From JADGRF01 sp036382515 (GTDB lineage: Bacteria; Myxococcota_A; Polyangia; Polyangiales; JAFGIB01): a stretch of DNA of 64,000 bases. Positions 37,647 to 46,465 of the stretch are shown piece by piece. The stretch covers positions 1 to 64,000 of the forward strand of contig DASVHQ010000097.1 in the NCBI GenBank assembly GCA_036382515.1. Reading direction: 5' to 3'. A model generated the notes under the pieces. It saw only the letters and a program-made list of their open reading frames with translations. It had not been told where the DNA came from and did not search any database. Positions within the stretch are counted from its first letter, which is position 1. Every line of letters starts with the position of its first letter. A program made the translations under genes and the position numbers.

Positions 37647-38396
37647 TCAAGCGCCGAAGCGGCGCTTGCGCGTGCGGAATTGCTCGGCAACCCGCTGCAT
37701 CAGCGCGAAATCGAAGTCTGGGAAGTACTCCTCGACGAAGAAGATTTCGCTGTACGCCGTCTGCCAGGGCATGAACCCGGACATGCGCTGCTCCCCGGAC
37801 GAACGAACGACCACGTCGGGCTCTGGATGCGGTTGACCGCGCGTGTCGAGGAAGTCCTCGAGGCGCAGCTCGCTCTGCGATGCGCCATCGCGCAGTGCTT
37901 GCAGCATCCGTTCGGCAGCGCGCGTAAGCTCGTCGCGTCCGCCGTAATCGAACGCCATGTTGTACACGTGGTCGTCGTTGTCAGCGGTGGCCTGTTCCAC
38001 GAACCGAACGGCATCCCTGACTTCGGGGTCGAAGCGATCCTTGCGGCCCAGGTGGACGACCCGGCCGCCGTGCTTGCGGGCGATCTCCATCAAGCGATTC
38101 AGCATGAAGAACACCGAGATCTTCATGAGATGCCGAACTTCGCCGACGTCGCGGTTCCAGTTCTCGGTGGAGAAACCCCAAACCGTGATCGTGTGAACAC
38201 CGACCGCGGAGAGCTGGTCGACGATGTTCGGCAAGACCTCCAGCAGACCCTTGCTGTGCCCCTGCTCGACCGAGAGCGAATGCGCTGCCGCCCAACGCCG
38301 ATTCCCATCCGGGATAATGGCAACGTGATTGATCCCGTATTCTTCGGGCCAATTGGCCGCGGGCGGTTTCATGGTGCGCGGCTCTCGCAGATTCAC
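37647..38396 (-). CDS. uppS: Isoprenyl transferase (undecaprenyl diphosphate synthase family)
   Basis: This cis-prenyltransferase condenses isopentenyl diphosphate units to build the lipid carrier for cell-wall synthesis. The 249 residues include the diphosphate-binding HVAIIPDGNRRWA, the VWGFSTENWNR segment, and the C-terminal RSSGEQRMSGFMPWQTAYSEIFF with YFPDF; all are family signatures. IPDGNRRW is found in place of the common MDGNGRW, a variant seen in shorter- or longer-chain homologues, so the product length may differ from C55. cdsA, which often follows uppS, is not here, so this may be a second, specialised copy. Confidence 0.88.
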   Translation of the reverse strand: MNLREPRTMKPPAANWPEEYGINHVAIIPDGNRRWAAAHSLSVEQGHSKGLLEVLPNIVDQLSAVGVHTITVWGFSTENWNRDVGEVRHLMKISVFFMLNRLMEIARKHGGRVVHLGRKDRFDPEVRDAVRFVEQATADNDDHVYNMAFDYGGRDELTRAAERMLQALRDGASQSELRLEDFLDTRGQPHPEPDVVVRSSGEQRMSGFMPWQTAYSEIFFVEEYFPDFDFALMQRVAEQFRTRKRRFGA

Positions 38397-38957
38397 GTCG
38401 ATTACTTCGGCTTAATGGCGCTCAGGGGAGGTCAGCGGGTAGACGTAACGCGTCCGTCTCTGCGCAGATTAGCCACATCATCTGTACCGCGTACCAACAG
38501 GCTGCGTCAACGCGCGGGTGAGATCCGGACGCGATCTTCTTTTCTCCCCGAGCCATGGGTGCCCGTGACGAAGCACGCATGGGTGCAGATCATCCCATGT
38601 CACGCAGCACCAGTCAGATCGCAGGCAAGCGATCGTTATCGTTCACTTCACTTGCGGCCGTTAGGCGTGAGCGGATCGTACGCGCCGCGTCGGCCAACCG
38701 ACCGTAATCACAGCGAAATCTCGATCGTGATCGGGGCCGAGCTGCACCCAGCACGCATTCCGTGTTTGATGTGAGCGGATTATAGCGCGTCACCAAATAT
38801 GGGTGGAAGCGCGTCGCGGGTGTTTCGGCGCGAAGATGCGCCGCTATGCGCGTGAGGATGCGCGGGCCTGATAGATTGCTGCGAATCCAGCGCAGCACGC
38901 GCAAGGCAGCTCCGAACGCGGTTGTTCGGAATCACCAGCCACGGGTCGGACGCCAGC
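38397..38957. other. Intergenic region between divergent genes
   Basis: These 561 nt contain no protein-like frame. The 10-mer GTGAGCGGAT occurs twice, at 38667-38676 and 38771-38780, followed each time by a similar TA/GCGC-rich stretch. Promoters for uppS and the HAD gene should lie here. Confidence 0.4.
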
Positions 38958-39587
38958 ATGACGCTCAAGACCATCCTCTTCGATTTCGACGGAACGCTCG
39001 TCGACACGTTCGCTGCGGTGCTCGAGATCGGCAATCGGATTGCGCCCGAGTTCGGATACCGCCCTGTGCGCGCGGACGAGCTGGACATGCTGCGTGGCTG
39101 GTCGTACCGCGAGGTCAGCGCCCATCTCGGCGTGGCTTGGCACAAGCTGCCCGCCATCGCCGCTCGCATGCGCAGCGAGCTGGCGGAGCATCTGGAGCAA
39201 CTGGAGCTGATTGCAGGCTTGCCCGCAGTGCTCTCGGAGCTGCGGGCGCGCGGCCTCGAACTTGGCATTCTGACGTCCAATACGCGCGAGAACGTCGAGC
39301 GCTTCCTCGCGAGGCGCGGCATCGAAGACTTCGCGTTCATCGAGACCTCGTCGAGTCTTTGGGGCAAGCGCCATCGCTTGAAGGCGTTGCTCAAACGTCA
39401 CCGCCGGTCGATCGAGGAAGTGGCCTACGTCGGCGATGAGGTGCGGGATATCGAAGCTTCGCAGGCGTTGGGCATGCGCATGGTCGCGGTGGCCTGGGGC
39501 TTCAGCGGCAAAGCGCTGTTGGCGGCTCATGCACCCAGCCATTTGATCGAAGACCCGCGCGAGCTCTTGGATGTGCTGGCGGGTTGA
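38958..39587 (+). CDS. HAD-family phosphatase (phosphoglycolate phosphatase-like)
   Basis: The 209-residue protein has the HAD motifs in order: motif I LFDFDGTLVDT with nucleophile Asp, motif II ILTSNT, a Lys (GKRHRLKALLK), and motif IV YVGDEVRDIEAS. A helical cap domain lies between motifs I and II, as in the Gph/PGP subclass. Substrate is unknown. I start at MTLKTILF; an upstream ATG would add 12 residues. It is 15 nt before the ABC ATPase and likely co-transcribed. Confidence 0.85.
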   Translation: MTLKTILFDFDGTLVDTFAAVLEIGNRIAPEFGYRPVRADELDMLRGWSYREVSAHLGVAWHKLPAIAARMRSELAEHLEQLELIAGLPAVLSELRARGLELGILTSNTRENVERFLARRGIEDFAFIETSSSLWGKRHRLKALLKRHRRSIEEVAYVGDEVRDIEASQALGMRMVAVAWGFSGKALLAAHAPSHLIEDPRELLDVLAG

Positions 39588-39602
39588 ACGGAGACGAAGG
39601 TT

Positions 39603-40280
39603 ATGGCGTTGGCAGTGGAAGCGATCGATGTTCACAAGGCACACGGCCACGGTCGTGGCGCTGTGAGTGCGGTGTGCGGGGTGTCGGTTGCGATAAAGAG
39701 CGGCGAGATGGTCGCCATCGTCGGGCCCTCTGGCTCAGGCAAGTCCACGCTGCTGAACTTGCTTGCCACACTGGACCGGCCCGACTCGGGCGAGATCTGG
39801 ATCGGTGGCAGCAAGCTCTCGGAGTTGGATGACGCCGGGCGCACGCAGCTGCGGCGCACCAAGGTGGGGCTGGTGTTCCAGTTCTTCAATCTCCTGCCGC
39901 TGCTGAGCGCGCGCGAGAACGTGGCGCTGCCCTTGCTGCTCGCGGGGATGGGTCTGGCGGAAGCAGAGGCGCGAGCCGATGAGCTGCTCGGCCGCGTCGG
40001 CCTGGCCGCGCGCGTTCACCACCGTTCGGACGCGATGAGCGGTGGCGAGATGCAACGCGTCGCCGTGGCTAGGGCGCTCGCGCCTCGTCCCCTGGCGTTG
40101 CTGGCCGACGAGCCAACGGGCAACCTGGACTCCGCGTCCAGCGACGCCGTGCTCGCGCTGCTCAGGGGCACCACACAAACGAACGGCTGCGCTGTCGTGA
40201 TGGTCACGCATGACCCTCGTGCGGCTGCCGTCGCGGACCGCGTGCTCGAATTCAAAGACGGCAAGATTGTGCGCGGTTGA
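39603..40280 (+). CDS. ABC transporter ATPase, LolD/MacB type
   Basis: The 225-residue ATPase has Walker A GPSGSGKST, Q-loop VFQFFNLLPLLSARENV, signature MSGGEMQRVAVARAL, Walker B LLADEPTGNLD and His-loop VTHDP. The FFNLLP..ENV stretch and short length are typical of the LolD/MacB group, which works with FtsX-type permeases as a mechanotransmitter rather than a classic pump. The FtsX-type permease gene is next but on the opposite strand, converging with a 33-nt gap; it is the likely partner. Confidence 0.92.
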   Translation: MALAVEAIDVHKAHGHGRGAVSAVCGVSVAIKSGEMVAIVGPSGSGKSTLLNLLATLDRPDSGEIWIGGSKLSELDDAGRTQLRRTKVGLVFQFFNLLPLLSARENVALPLLLAGMGLAEAEARADELLGRVGLAARVHHRSDAMSGGEMQRVAVARALAPRPLALLADEPTGNLDSASSDAVLALLRGTTQTNGCAVVMVTHDPRAAAVADRVLEFKDGKIVRG

Positions 40281-40313
40281 GCAGGCTCGTCGCGCTCGTG
40301 GCTCACTCGTGGC

Positions 40314-42869
40314 TCACTCGTGGTGCAGCGAGTCCACGATTTCGAGTCGCGCCGCCCAGCGCATCGGCCAAAAGGCTGCGACCCAGGCGACGAGCAGCGC
40401 CACAACGAACGTTTCGGCGACAACCCAGCCCGAGAGATGGAAAGCGATGCGCCAGCCGACCTGAAGGCGCAAGGCTTCGATCACCATGTACGCGGACAAT
40501 CCAGTCCCGAGCAGCACGCCGAGCAACGCCGCGGTGCAGGCGATGAGCACCGACTCGGTCAGCACCATGCGATCGAGCTGCTCGCGCGCTGCGCCGATGG
40601 CCTTGAGCACGCCGATCTCGCGACGACGGTCGATCACGCCGACCATGAGCGCATTGATGATGCCCAGGATCGCAACTACGACCGCGACGAATTCGGTGGC
40701 CCTAGACAGCGTCATCGACCTGTCGACGAGACCCACCAACTCCCGCCGGTAGTCTGAACTGCCCAGGACGAGCAGGCCGTAGCGCTCTCCCCAGCCGTGG
40801 GCGATCTGCGCGCGCACGGGCTCGGCGGGCTCACCCTTCGTCAGGTACACGCTGTACAGATCCACCAGGTGGTCGCCCCAGATGCGAGTGTAAGCCGCGC
40901 GCGTCGTGAACAGGATGCCGATGTCGGCCCTGTAGTCCGTGTACACGAGCACGATGCGGAAGGGCCGCGGGCCGCTGGGCGTGCGCAGCGTGACGACATC
41001 GCCGAGGCCGACGTGGAAGTTACGCGCGAAGGTCTCGCTGGCGGCGATCCCCGTGCCCGCTTCCAGCTGCGGTAGCGCTCGGTCGAGCTCGCCATCGACG
41101 ACGGCCAGCTCGTTGTAGCGTCGATAACCCTCGAAGTCCTCGGACATGAGATAGAAGGGCTGATCGCGAAAGCTTTGCTGCACCATGCGAAACGCTTGCA
41201 CGAACTCGACCTTTGGCAGCGCCCGCAGCTGCGGGCGCAGTGCTTCGGGCAGCGGGCGATCGAACTTTGCGTGCACCTCGGTCCCGGCAAACACGACGAG
41301 GTCTGCGCGGAACGAGCGACCCAGCCAGGCGTCCGTGCTGCTCTTCATCGAATCGATCAGCGCGTCGACGTTCACGACATTCGCCAGGGCCATGCCGAGC
41401 GCAGCGATGGCGACCGCATTGCGGCCGCGGTTCCGAGCGAATCCGACGGCGCCGAGCAACGCCGCTGGCCCAAGATACTTTGCGCGGCGGTAGGCTGCCG
41501 CGCCGACCGCCGCGGCGAGCACGGGCGCGAGGAACGCGGCGCCAAACGACAGCAGCGCCGCCACGACGAAAGCGAGCGCGCTCTGCTGCCGCACGTGGGC
41601 AACCCAGGCGACTACGCCCGCCAACAGCAGCGTCGCAAGCCCGGCACGCATCGCGGCGGCGGTCGAGGCGAACGTGACATCGGCGGCCGCGATCGTGCCA
41701 CTCATCGCGGAGACCGGGTCGACGAAGGCCGCGCGACGTGCAGGCAGAAAAGCCGCAACGCCTGCGGACGCCACCCCGAGCGCGGCCGCGGCCCACATGT
41801 CGCGCGCGGTCGCGACGGCCGCCACGACCTTGACGGGCAGGTAGAGCGCCGAGACCGTAGCCGCGACGGCGCCGAGCGCGGCGCGTGCCAACAGCAAACC
41901 GAAGCCCAGCCCGAGCCCCGCGCCTACCAACCCCATCAGCAGGCCCTCGCCGACGAAGAGTGTGATCACCTGCGGCCGCGTAGCCCCGAGCGCGCGCAGG
42001 ATGCCAATCTCTCGCCGCCGCTGGACCACCGCGATCGCTAACGAGTTGTAGACGATGAACCCGCCCACGAAGAGCGCCACCACCGATGCCATCGAGAGCG
42101 CCAGCTGGAAACCCGCGAGCAGCCGCTCTGCTTCCTGCGAGCGCCGCTGCGGGCGGGTCACAGCCACCTTGCCCAGCAGTGCGTGCTCGAGCCGCTGCGC
42201 CAGCTCACCCACCTCGGCGTCGGGTTGGGGAATGATGTCGATGCGATCGAATCGGCGACCGCGGTTGAACGCGAGCTGCGCGGCATACACGTCCATCACG
42301 AGCATGTCGCCGCCGTACGCGGTGGCGGGCCCGTGCGGCTCCAGCGTGCCGTGGATCGAGAACTCCTTACGCCCCTCGACCGTGTCGAGCAGCAGCTTGC
42401 CGCCCGCGCTTGCGCCGGTGCGTTTCGCATACTGGGTCGTGACCAGCACCCCGTGGGGGTCGTTGAGAAACGACATGGCGTCGTCGATGTGGGCATCCTT
42501 GCCCGTGACGTCGTAGCCGCGGGCGTCGGGATCGGAGAGTGTGTCCACCGCGAGCACGACCAGCTGGGTGTGTGCCCGGACGTCACGCACCGACGCTTCG
42601 ATGACAGGGATCGCCGCGGCGACCCCGCGGACACCACGCACGCGATCGAGCGCCTCTTCGTCCACACCCGTGTCGGCCCCGATGGTCAGCTGCGTCGTGC
42701 CCGAGATCTTGGCCATGCTCTGACGAATCGCGCCAATGACGGAGGCGTTCACCACATCGACGGCGAAGACGACTGCGACACCCAGCAGAATGCCGACCAC
42801 GGTCAGGAGCGAACGCCCGCGGGCCACTTGCAGATAACGCAGCGAAACGAGGCGAATGAGATGTTGCAC
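40314..42869 (-). CDS. FtsX-family ABC transporter permease (two-module)
   Basis: The ~851-residue permease has two FtsX modules. TM1 follows QVARGRSLLTVVGILLGVAVVFAVDVVN, then a large periplasmic domain, then three-helix bundles near residues 270-400. A second unit begins LGPAALLGAVGFARNRGRNAVAIAALGMAL, with TMs at the C-terminus (FVAVVVAILGIINALMVGVI; REIGVLKAIGA). REIGxLRALGA/REIGVLKAIGA in each half is the coupling helix that docks on the ATPase. It probably moves lipids, lipoproteins or peptides with the convergent ATPase. GTG 42869 is chosen because the upstream codons do not look like a signal. Tandem GAGTGAGCCAC repeats span the stop. Confidence 0.85.
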   Translation of the reverse strand: MQHLIRLVSLRYLQVARGRSLLTVVGILLGVAVVFAVDVVNASVIGAIRQSMAKISGTTQLTIGADTGVDEEALDRVRGVRGVAAAIPVIEASVRDVRAHTQLVVLAVDTLSDPDARGYDVTGKDAHIDDAMSFLNDPHGVLVTTQYAKRTGASAGGKLLLDTVEGRKEFSIHGTLEPHGPATAYGGDMLVMDVYAAQLAFNRGRRFDRIDIIPQPDAEVGELAQRLEHALLGKVAVTRPQRRSQEAERLLAGFQLALSMASVVALFVGGFIVYNSLAIAVVQRRREIGILRALGATRPQVITLFVGEGLLMGLVGAGLGLGFGLLLARAALGAVAATVSALYLPVKVVAAVATARDMWAAAALGVASAGVAAFLPARRAAFVDPVSAMSGTIAAADVTFASTAAAMRAGLATLLLAGVVAWVAHVRQQSALAFVVAALLSFGAAFLAPVLAAAVGAAAYRRAKYLGPAALLGAVGFARNRGRNAVAIAALGMALANVVNVDALIDSMKSSTDAWLGRSFRADLVVFAGTEVHAKFDRPLPEALRPQLRALPKVEFVQAFRMVQQSFRDQPFYLMSEDFEGYRRYNELAVVDGELDRALPQLEAGTGIAASETFARNFHVGLGDVVTLRTPSGPRPFRIVLVYTDYRADIGILFTTRAAYTRIWGDHLVDLYSVYLTKGEPAEPVRAQIAHGWGERYGLLVLGSSDYRRELVGLVDRSMTLSRATEFVAVVVAILGIINALMVGVIDRRREIGVLKAIGAAREQLDRMVLTESVLIACTAALLGVLLGTGLSAYMVIEALRLQVGWRIAFHLSGWVVAETFVVALLVAWVAAFWPMRWAARLEIVDSLHHE

Positions 42870-42900
42870 GATAACCTTTACGCTCGTGGCGAGGGGCGCA

Positions 42901-43647
42901 TCACGGGCTCGCTCCACGCAAGCTCGCGAGCGTCGGCAGCGCGTACATGAGCCGCGTGAGCACGGGCTCGTGCAGCCACGCAACCACCACGGTGAACAGA
43001 ATCGACCCTACGATTGCGGCTTTGGGTAGCTCGCCAGGCGCGAGCTTGACTTTGCCTTGCAGCAGCGACTTGAAAGGCAGCGTGGAGGTGCGTGCATGAA
43101 ACGTCGCGAAGGCTTCGCCGTAGCGCTTGGCGAGCCTCCGGTTCTCGAACACGATCACGCCGAACACGTTGTAGAGCTCCATCAGCGCGAAATAGAGCAC
43201 GCCCAGCGCGCTGCCGAACACCAGCATGTGCCCGAAGAGCAAGCAGAACACAGACCAGTACAACGGATGCCGCGTGATCTTGTAGAAACCGTTCGTCTGC
43301 AGCCCCCCGCCGGGTGGCGGGTTCACCAGGCCCCAGAACGACAGCCCGAACTGCACGCTGGCCGAGAGGAAGAACACGCCCAAGCCCTCGATCGTGTAGA
43401 TGAGCGGGCGGAACCAGCCGTACCCGCGAAAGTTCCACAACTGCAGCGTCTCGGCCGAGTGCTGCGCCATGCAGGCGAACGACAGGCAGAAGAGCAGGAT
43501 CGTTCCGACGTTGTAGAAGATCCTGTACACGCGGAAGCCGACCAGCGGCTCGATACGCGACTTGATCGTGGGGCGGGGCCAGAAGCTGGACCAGGCGGCG
43601 AACGCCAGCACCTGCAACGTAAGATCGAGGTAGGGTGAGGCCGGCAT
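42901..43647 (-). CDS. NnrU/ICMT-like integral membrane protein
   Basis: The 248-residue product has about six hydrophobic segments and the conserved GFYKITRHPLYWS plus YGEAFATFHART. The RHP-x-Y and E-x-R-x-x-x-x-Y-G-x-x-F (ENRRLAKRYGEAF) patterns are shared by NnrU and isoprenylcysteine methyltransferase-type proteins, where they bind SAM. It may be a membrane methyltransferase. It is followed by the permease with a ~31-nt gap on the same strand. Confidence 0.75.
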   Translation of the reverse strand: MPASPYLDLTLQVLAFAAWSSFWPRPTIKSRIEPLVGFRVYRIFYNVGTILLFCLSFACMAQHSAETLQLWNFRGYGWFRPLIYTIEGLGVFFLSASVQFGLSFWGLVNPPPGGGLQTNGFYKITRHPLYWSVFCLLFGHMLVFGSALGVLYFALMELYNVFGVIVFENRRLAKRYGEAFATFHARTSTLPFKSLLQGKVKLAPGELPKAAIVGSILFTVVVAWLHEPVLTRLMYALPTLASLRGASP

Positions 43648-44062
43648 GGTTCGGGCTTGCGTGCGGAGGCGGACTCGCAGCGGAGGGTGATGGGCGGTCC
43701 GCGAGCGCCGCCAGTCTGCCAGCAGCCAAGGCCCACGTCAGCTCAGGGGAGGATGAAAGGCTTGTCGGAGCGGCTGGCGAGTTGGCATGAGTGGCGCTCA
43801 ACTGACGATAGGTTGACGCCCCCACGGCCGCCTCACGCAGCCCGCAGCAGACCCAGCGGTGTGAGCAAAGGGTTTCGGTGCCAGCGCAGGCACGAAAACC
43901 GCGCGCTTGCAGTGGCGCATGCAGTGCCAGCCGAGGGCTCCCGCCCACGCCGCAGGCACGCCACGGCGCCCGCGCTTGACATCACACTGGGGAAATTCGA
44001 GCTTTGTACGCGCTAGGCGCTGAGCCATTTCTGGACAGCTCTTCAGGCGAAAGGAACAGGCC
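43648..44062. other. Intergenic region with a consensus -35
   Basis: No gene is seen. TTGACA at 43976-43981 is a perfect -35 element for the downstream gene at 44063, but no convincing -10 lies 16-18 nt later (GAGCTT at 43999). Confidence 0.35.
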
Positions 44063-44638
44063 ATGCTGCAGACATCTCCCCAGAGCACTCCTCGAGCGAC
44101 GCGCAAAGGAACCCAAGCGCTGGAGCATACACACGACCTGGATTCGCTTTCCCGGCTCGATGTCGACGCACTCGGGCGCCTCTATGCGCTCGGAACCCCG
44201 CCCGCGACCGTCGACGGGCTCGAGGGACACCCGCGCGGTCGGTTGCTCGCCGTCGCCGCGCTCGACCACGGGGTTGTCGGAGCGCTGGTGAGAAGTCTCA
44301 TGGGCGCGGCCCTGTTCCCCTGGGGCGGGAAGAGCTTCGTCGGCAAGGGAACTTCCGGCAGGGGGTTCAATCGCTTCCATTTCGGTGGCAGGCGCCAGCT
44401 CCTTCCGTTCCTCACACGCGTCCAGGCCTCCGCGGTCGACGGCGCGCCATGCATCGCGCTGGACTACGATCTCCGGGACAACCCGGGCTTCGTTCGCGCG
44501 ATTCAGGACGAGGTGCGCGAGATCCAGCCGGGGCTGTTCCTCGGATCCGCCATGTGGAAGGCCGCGCGGGGGCCCAGGTTCATCCTGTCGTTCGCCCTCG
44601 ATACGCGCGTGCAGGCGCTGCCGATCGGCGGCGCGTAG
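44063..44638 (+). CDS. Conserved hypothetical protein
   Basis: The 191-residue protein has no signal peptide. It contains LDVDALGRLYALGTPPATVDGL, FPWGGKSFVGKGTSGRGFNR, RVQASAVDGAPCIALDYDL, and IQDEVREIQPGLFLGSAMWK. The alternating beta pattern with GKS-F and FLG-xxx-W suggests a small beta-barrel of the lipocalin or GXWXG type that might bind a hydrophobic ligand. I do not know its function. It stands alone and has an AGGAACAGG ribosome site. Confidence 0.65.
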   Translation: MLQTSPQSTPRATRKGTQALEHTHDLDSLSRLDVDALGRLYALGTPPATVDGLEGHPRGRLLAVAALDHGVVGALVRSLMGAALFPWGGKSFVGKGTSGRGFNRFHFGGRRQLLPFLTRVQASAVDGAPCIALDYDLRDNPGFVRAIQDEVREIQPGLFLGSAMWKAARGPRFILSFALDTRVQALPIGGA

Positions 44639-44749
44639 GACGAGCGCTGGATTGGGAGGCGATGACGTCACGGTAACGCCCGCGCCCACCGAGTCGCGTG
44701 CGAAGCGCCAGCGCTGGCGGACCGGCCGCCAACCAGGGATGGGTCGGGA

Positions 44750-45346
44750 TCAGGATGGGAAGACGTAGTGGAAGAATTCGGGTCGGGTCGCGACTCCACA
44801 CTTCGCATAGATCTGAGAGAGGTGTTGGCGCACCGTCTTGTCGCTGATGCCGACGAGCGATGCGATCTCGGCGCTCGGCAGGCCTTTGAGGACGAGCTTG
44901 GCGATCTCGACCTCCTTCGGCGTGAGGCTGGCGCGTTGCAGCGCTCGGTCCACGAGGTGGCTGGTGTCTTGGGCCTCCGACCACACGCGTTGGAGCACGG
45001 CGAGTAACTCCGCGGCATGGAAGGGTTTCTCGATCAGGTAGGAGGCACCGTCGTTGAGGGCTTGCTTCACTTTGTCGAGGTCGGCGAATGCGGTGATCAC
45101 CACGATCGCCGAGCACGTTCCGGTGGCTCGTAGCGGCCGGATCAGTTTGAGGCCAGCCCGATCGTCGTCACCCAGTTTGACGTCCAGAACGGCCGCATCA
45201 AAGCGTAGCTCCCCGCCAACCAGGGACCGTGCGCGCTCGCCGCTGTCGGCGGCGGTGCATTCGTAGCCCGCTCGTTCGAGCGCACGCGCCAGGGCCTCGC
45301 GCGCGTCGCGTTCGTCCTCCACCAGCAAGATGCGCTGTGGTTTCAC
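44750..45346 (-). CDS. Response regulator, REC plus LuxR-type HTH
   Basis: The 198-residue regulator has an N-terminal receiver (VEDE, phosphoacceptor in LDVKLGDDD, IEKPF) and a C-terminal LuxR/NarL helix-turn-helix: LTPKEVEIAKLVLKGLPSAEIASLVGISDKTVRQHLSQIY. Its ATG overlaps the stop of the kinase gene in an ATGA. Together with the kinase it lies divergent to the metal-efflux operon and probably controls it. Confidence 0.9.
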   Translation of the reverse strand: MKPQRILLVEDERDAREALARALERAGYECTAADSGERARSLVGGELRFDAAVLDVKLGDDDRAGLKLIRPLRATGTCSAIVVITAFADLDKVKQALNDGASYLIEKPFHAAELLAVLQRVWSEAQDTSHLVDRALQRASLTPKEVEIAKLVLKGLPSAEIASLVGISDKTVRQHLSQIYAKCGVATRPEFFHYVFPS

Positions 45347-46359
45347 GGCAGCACTCCCAGGCGCAGCTCGAGACAGGTCGACCAGCCTTCGAGGTCGGTG
45401 AACGCGACTTCACCTTGCATGGCACGCGCGAGTGCCCGCGAGATCGATAGCCCGAGGCCAAGGCCCATGCCCTGCACTTTGGTGGTGGCCAGCGGCTCAA
45501 ACACGCTCTGTCGATCGCTGGGCGCAACCCCGGGACCGTTGTCGGCCACGCGCACCACGGCGTGGTCGCCCTGGCGCAGGATCTCGACGCGCACCCGCGG
45601 TTCGGGGGTGGCGGCGGCGCGCTGGGCGTCGAGCGCATTCTGGAGCAGGTTCTCCACGATGATCCGCAAGAAGGTCGCATCGCCCTGGACCTTGGGCCGC
45701 TGCGGGGCAACCAGGGACAGGGACACGCCGTCGGCTTTGGGGATCCTGGCTCTGGCCTCCCCAACGGCCTGGGCGACGACCTCTGCAAGGTCGATTTCCG
45801 TCAACCTGGGTCGTTTGGATGCAGCCAGTCGGCGCAGGGAAAGGATGCTCGCTTCGATGCGTCCCATTTGCGCTCGCGCACGTTCCAAAAGCTCGCGCTG
45901 TCCCGCGGCGCCCGCAGATCTCGTCGGTTCCGCGGCATCCAGCGCGACCACTTCGTCGAGCAAGAGCCCCAGGCTGTGCAGTGGGTTGCGAACTTCGTGC
46001 AGGGTGGACGTCGCGATCACCCACGCGGCCTGGTCTCGCTCGACCTTCTGAAGTCGGTTGTCGAGCTCCTCGGCACGCGAGGCCTCGGTTGCCGCGAGCT
46101 CGCTGCGCAGGCGCAGGTAGTGCAGCGCGATCCCCAGCAGCGCACCCGCGAGCACGGGGATACCCCGGTCGACGAATCCATGCACCCGCACGAACACGGC
46201 GGAGATCGAGCCGGCGCGATCCCACACGTCGAAGAGCGTGTTGGCGACTGCATACCCCGTTCCCGCCAGCGTGCCGACCAGCACGTAGGCCACGAGTGAG
46301 CGCCGACGCAGCCTCGTGGCTGCGCTCGCCGCGGGCGTGCTCGGGTATGCTTTGCGCAT
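45343..46359 (-). CDS. Membrane sensor histidine kinase
   Basis: The 338-residue kinase has two or three membrane segments at the N-terminus (YVLVGTLAGTGYAVANTLF; GIPVLAGALLGIALHYL) with almost no periplasmic part, so it may sense through the membrane. A coiled-coil segment follows (ELAATEASRAEELDNRLQKV), then the H-box STLHEVRNPLHSLG, NLLQNALDAQ, DNGPGVAPSD and GLGLGLSISRALA. It shares a 106-nt intergenic region with the divergent efflux operon. Signal unknown; metal stress is inferred from neighbours. Confidence 0.88.
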   Translation of the reverse strand: MRKAYPSTPAASAATRLRRRSLVAYVLVGTLAGTGYAVANTLFDVWDRAGSISAVFVRVHGFVDRGIPVLAGALLGIALHYLRLRSELAATEASRAEELDNRLQKVERDQAAWVIATSTLHEVRNPLHSLGLLLDEVVALDAAEPTRSAGAAGQRELLERARAQMGRIEASILSLRRLAASKRPRLTEIDLAEVVAQAVGEARARIPKADGVSLSLVAPQRPKVQGDATFLRIIVENLLQNALDAQRAAATPEPRVRVEILRQGDHAVVRVADNGPGVAPSDRQSVFEPLATTKVQGMGLGLGLSISRALARAMQGEVAFTDLEGWSTCLELRLGVLP

Positions 46360-46415
46360 GCGCTACGGCTCCGACACCGAGGACCAGCCAAACACGGCGG
46401 CTGGGCCCGAGCATC

Positions 46416-46434
46416 CGACATTTGCCGGATGTCG
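46416..46434. promoter_or_regulatory. Palindromic candidate operator in divergent promoter region
   Basis: CGACAT at 46416-46421 and ATGTCG at 46429-46434 form an inverted repeat with a 7-nt spacer; flanking CATCCG/CGGATG adds a second, overlapping one. It lies in the gap between the two-component system and the efflux operon and could bind the LuxR-type regulator. Confidence 0.4.
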
Positions 46435-46465
46435 AACAGGACACGCGGGACATACGTATCAAGCC

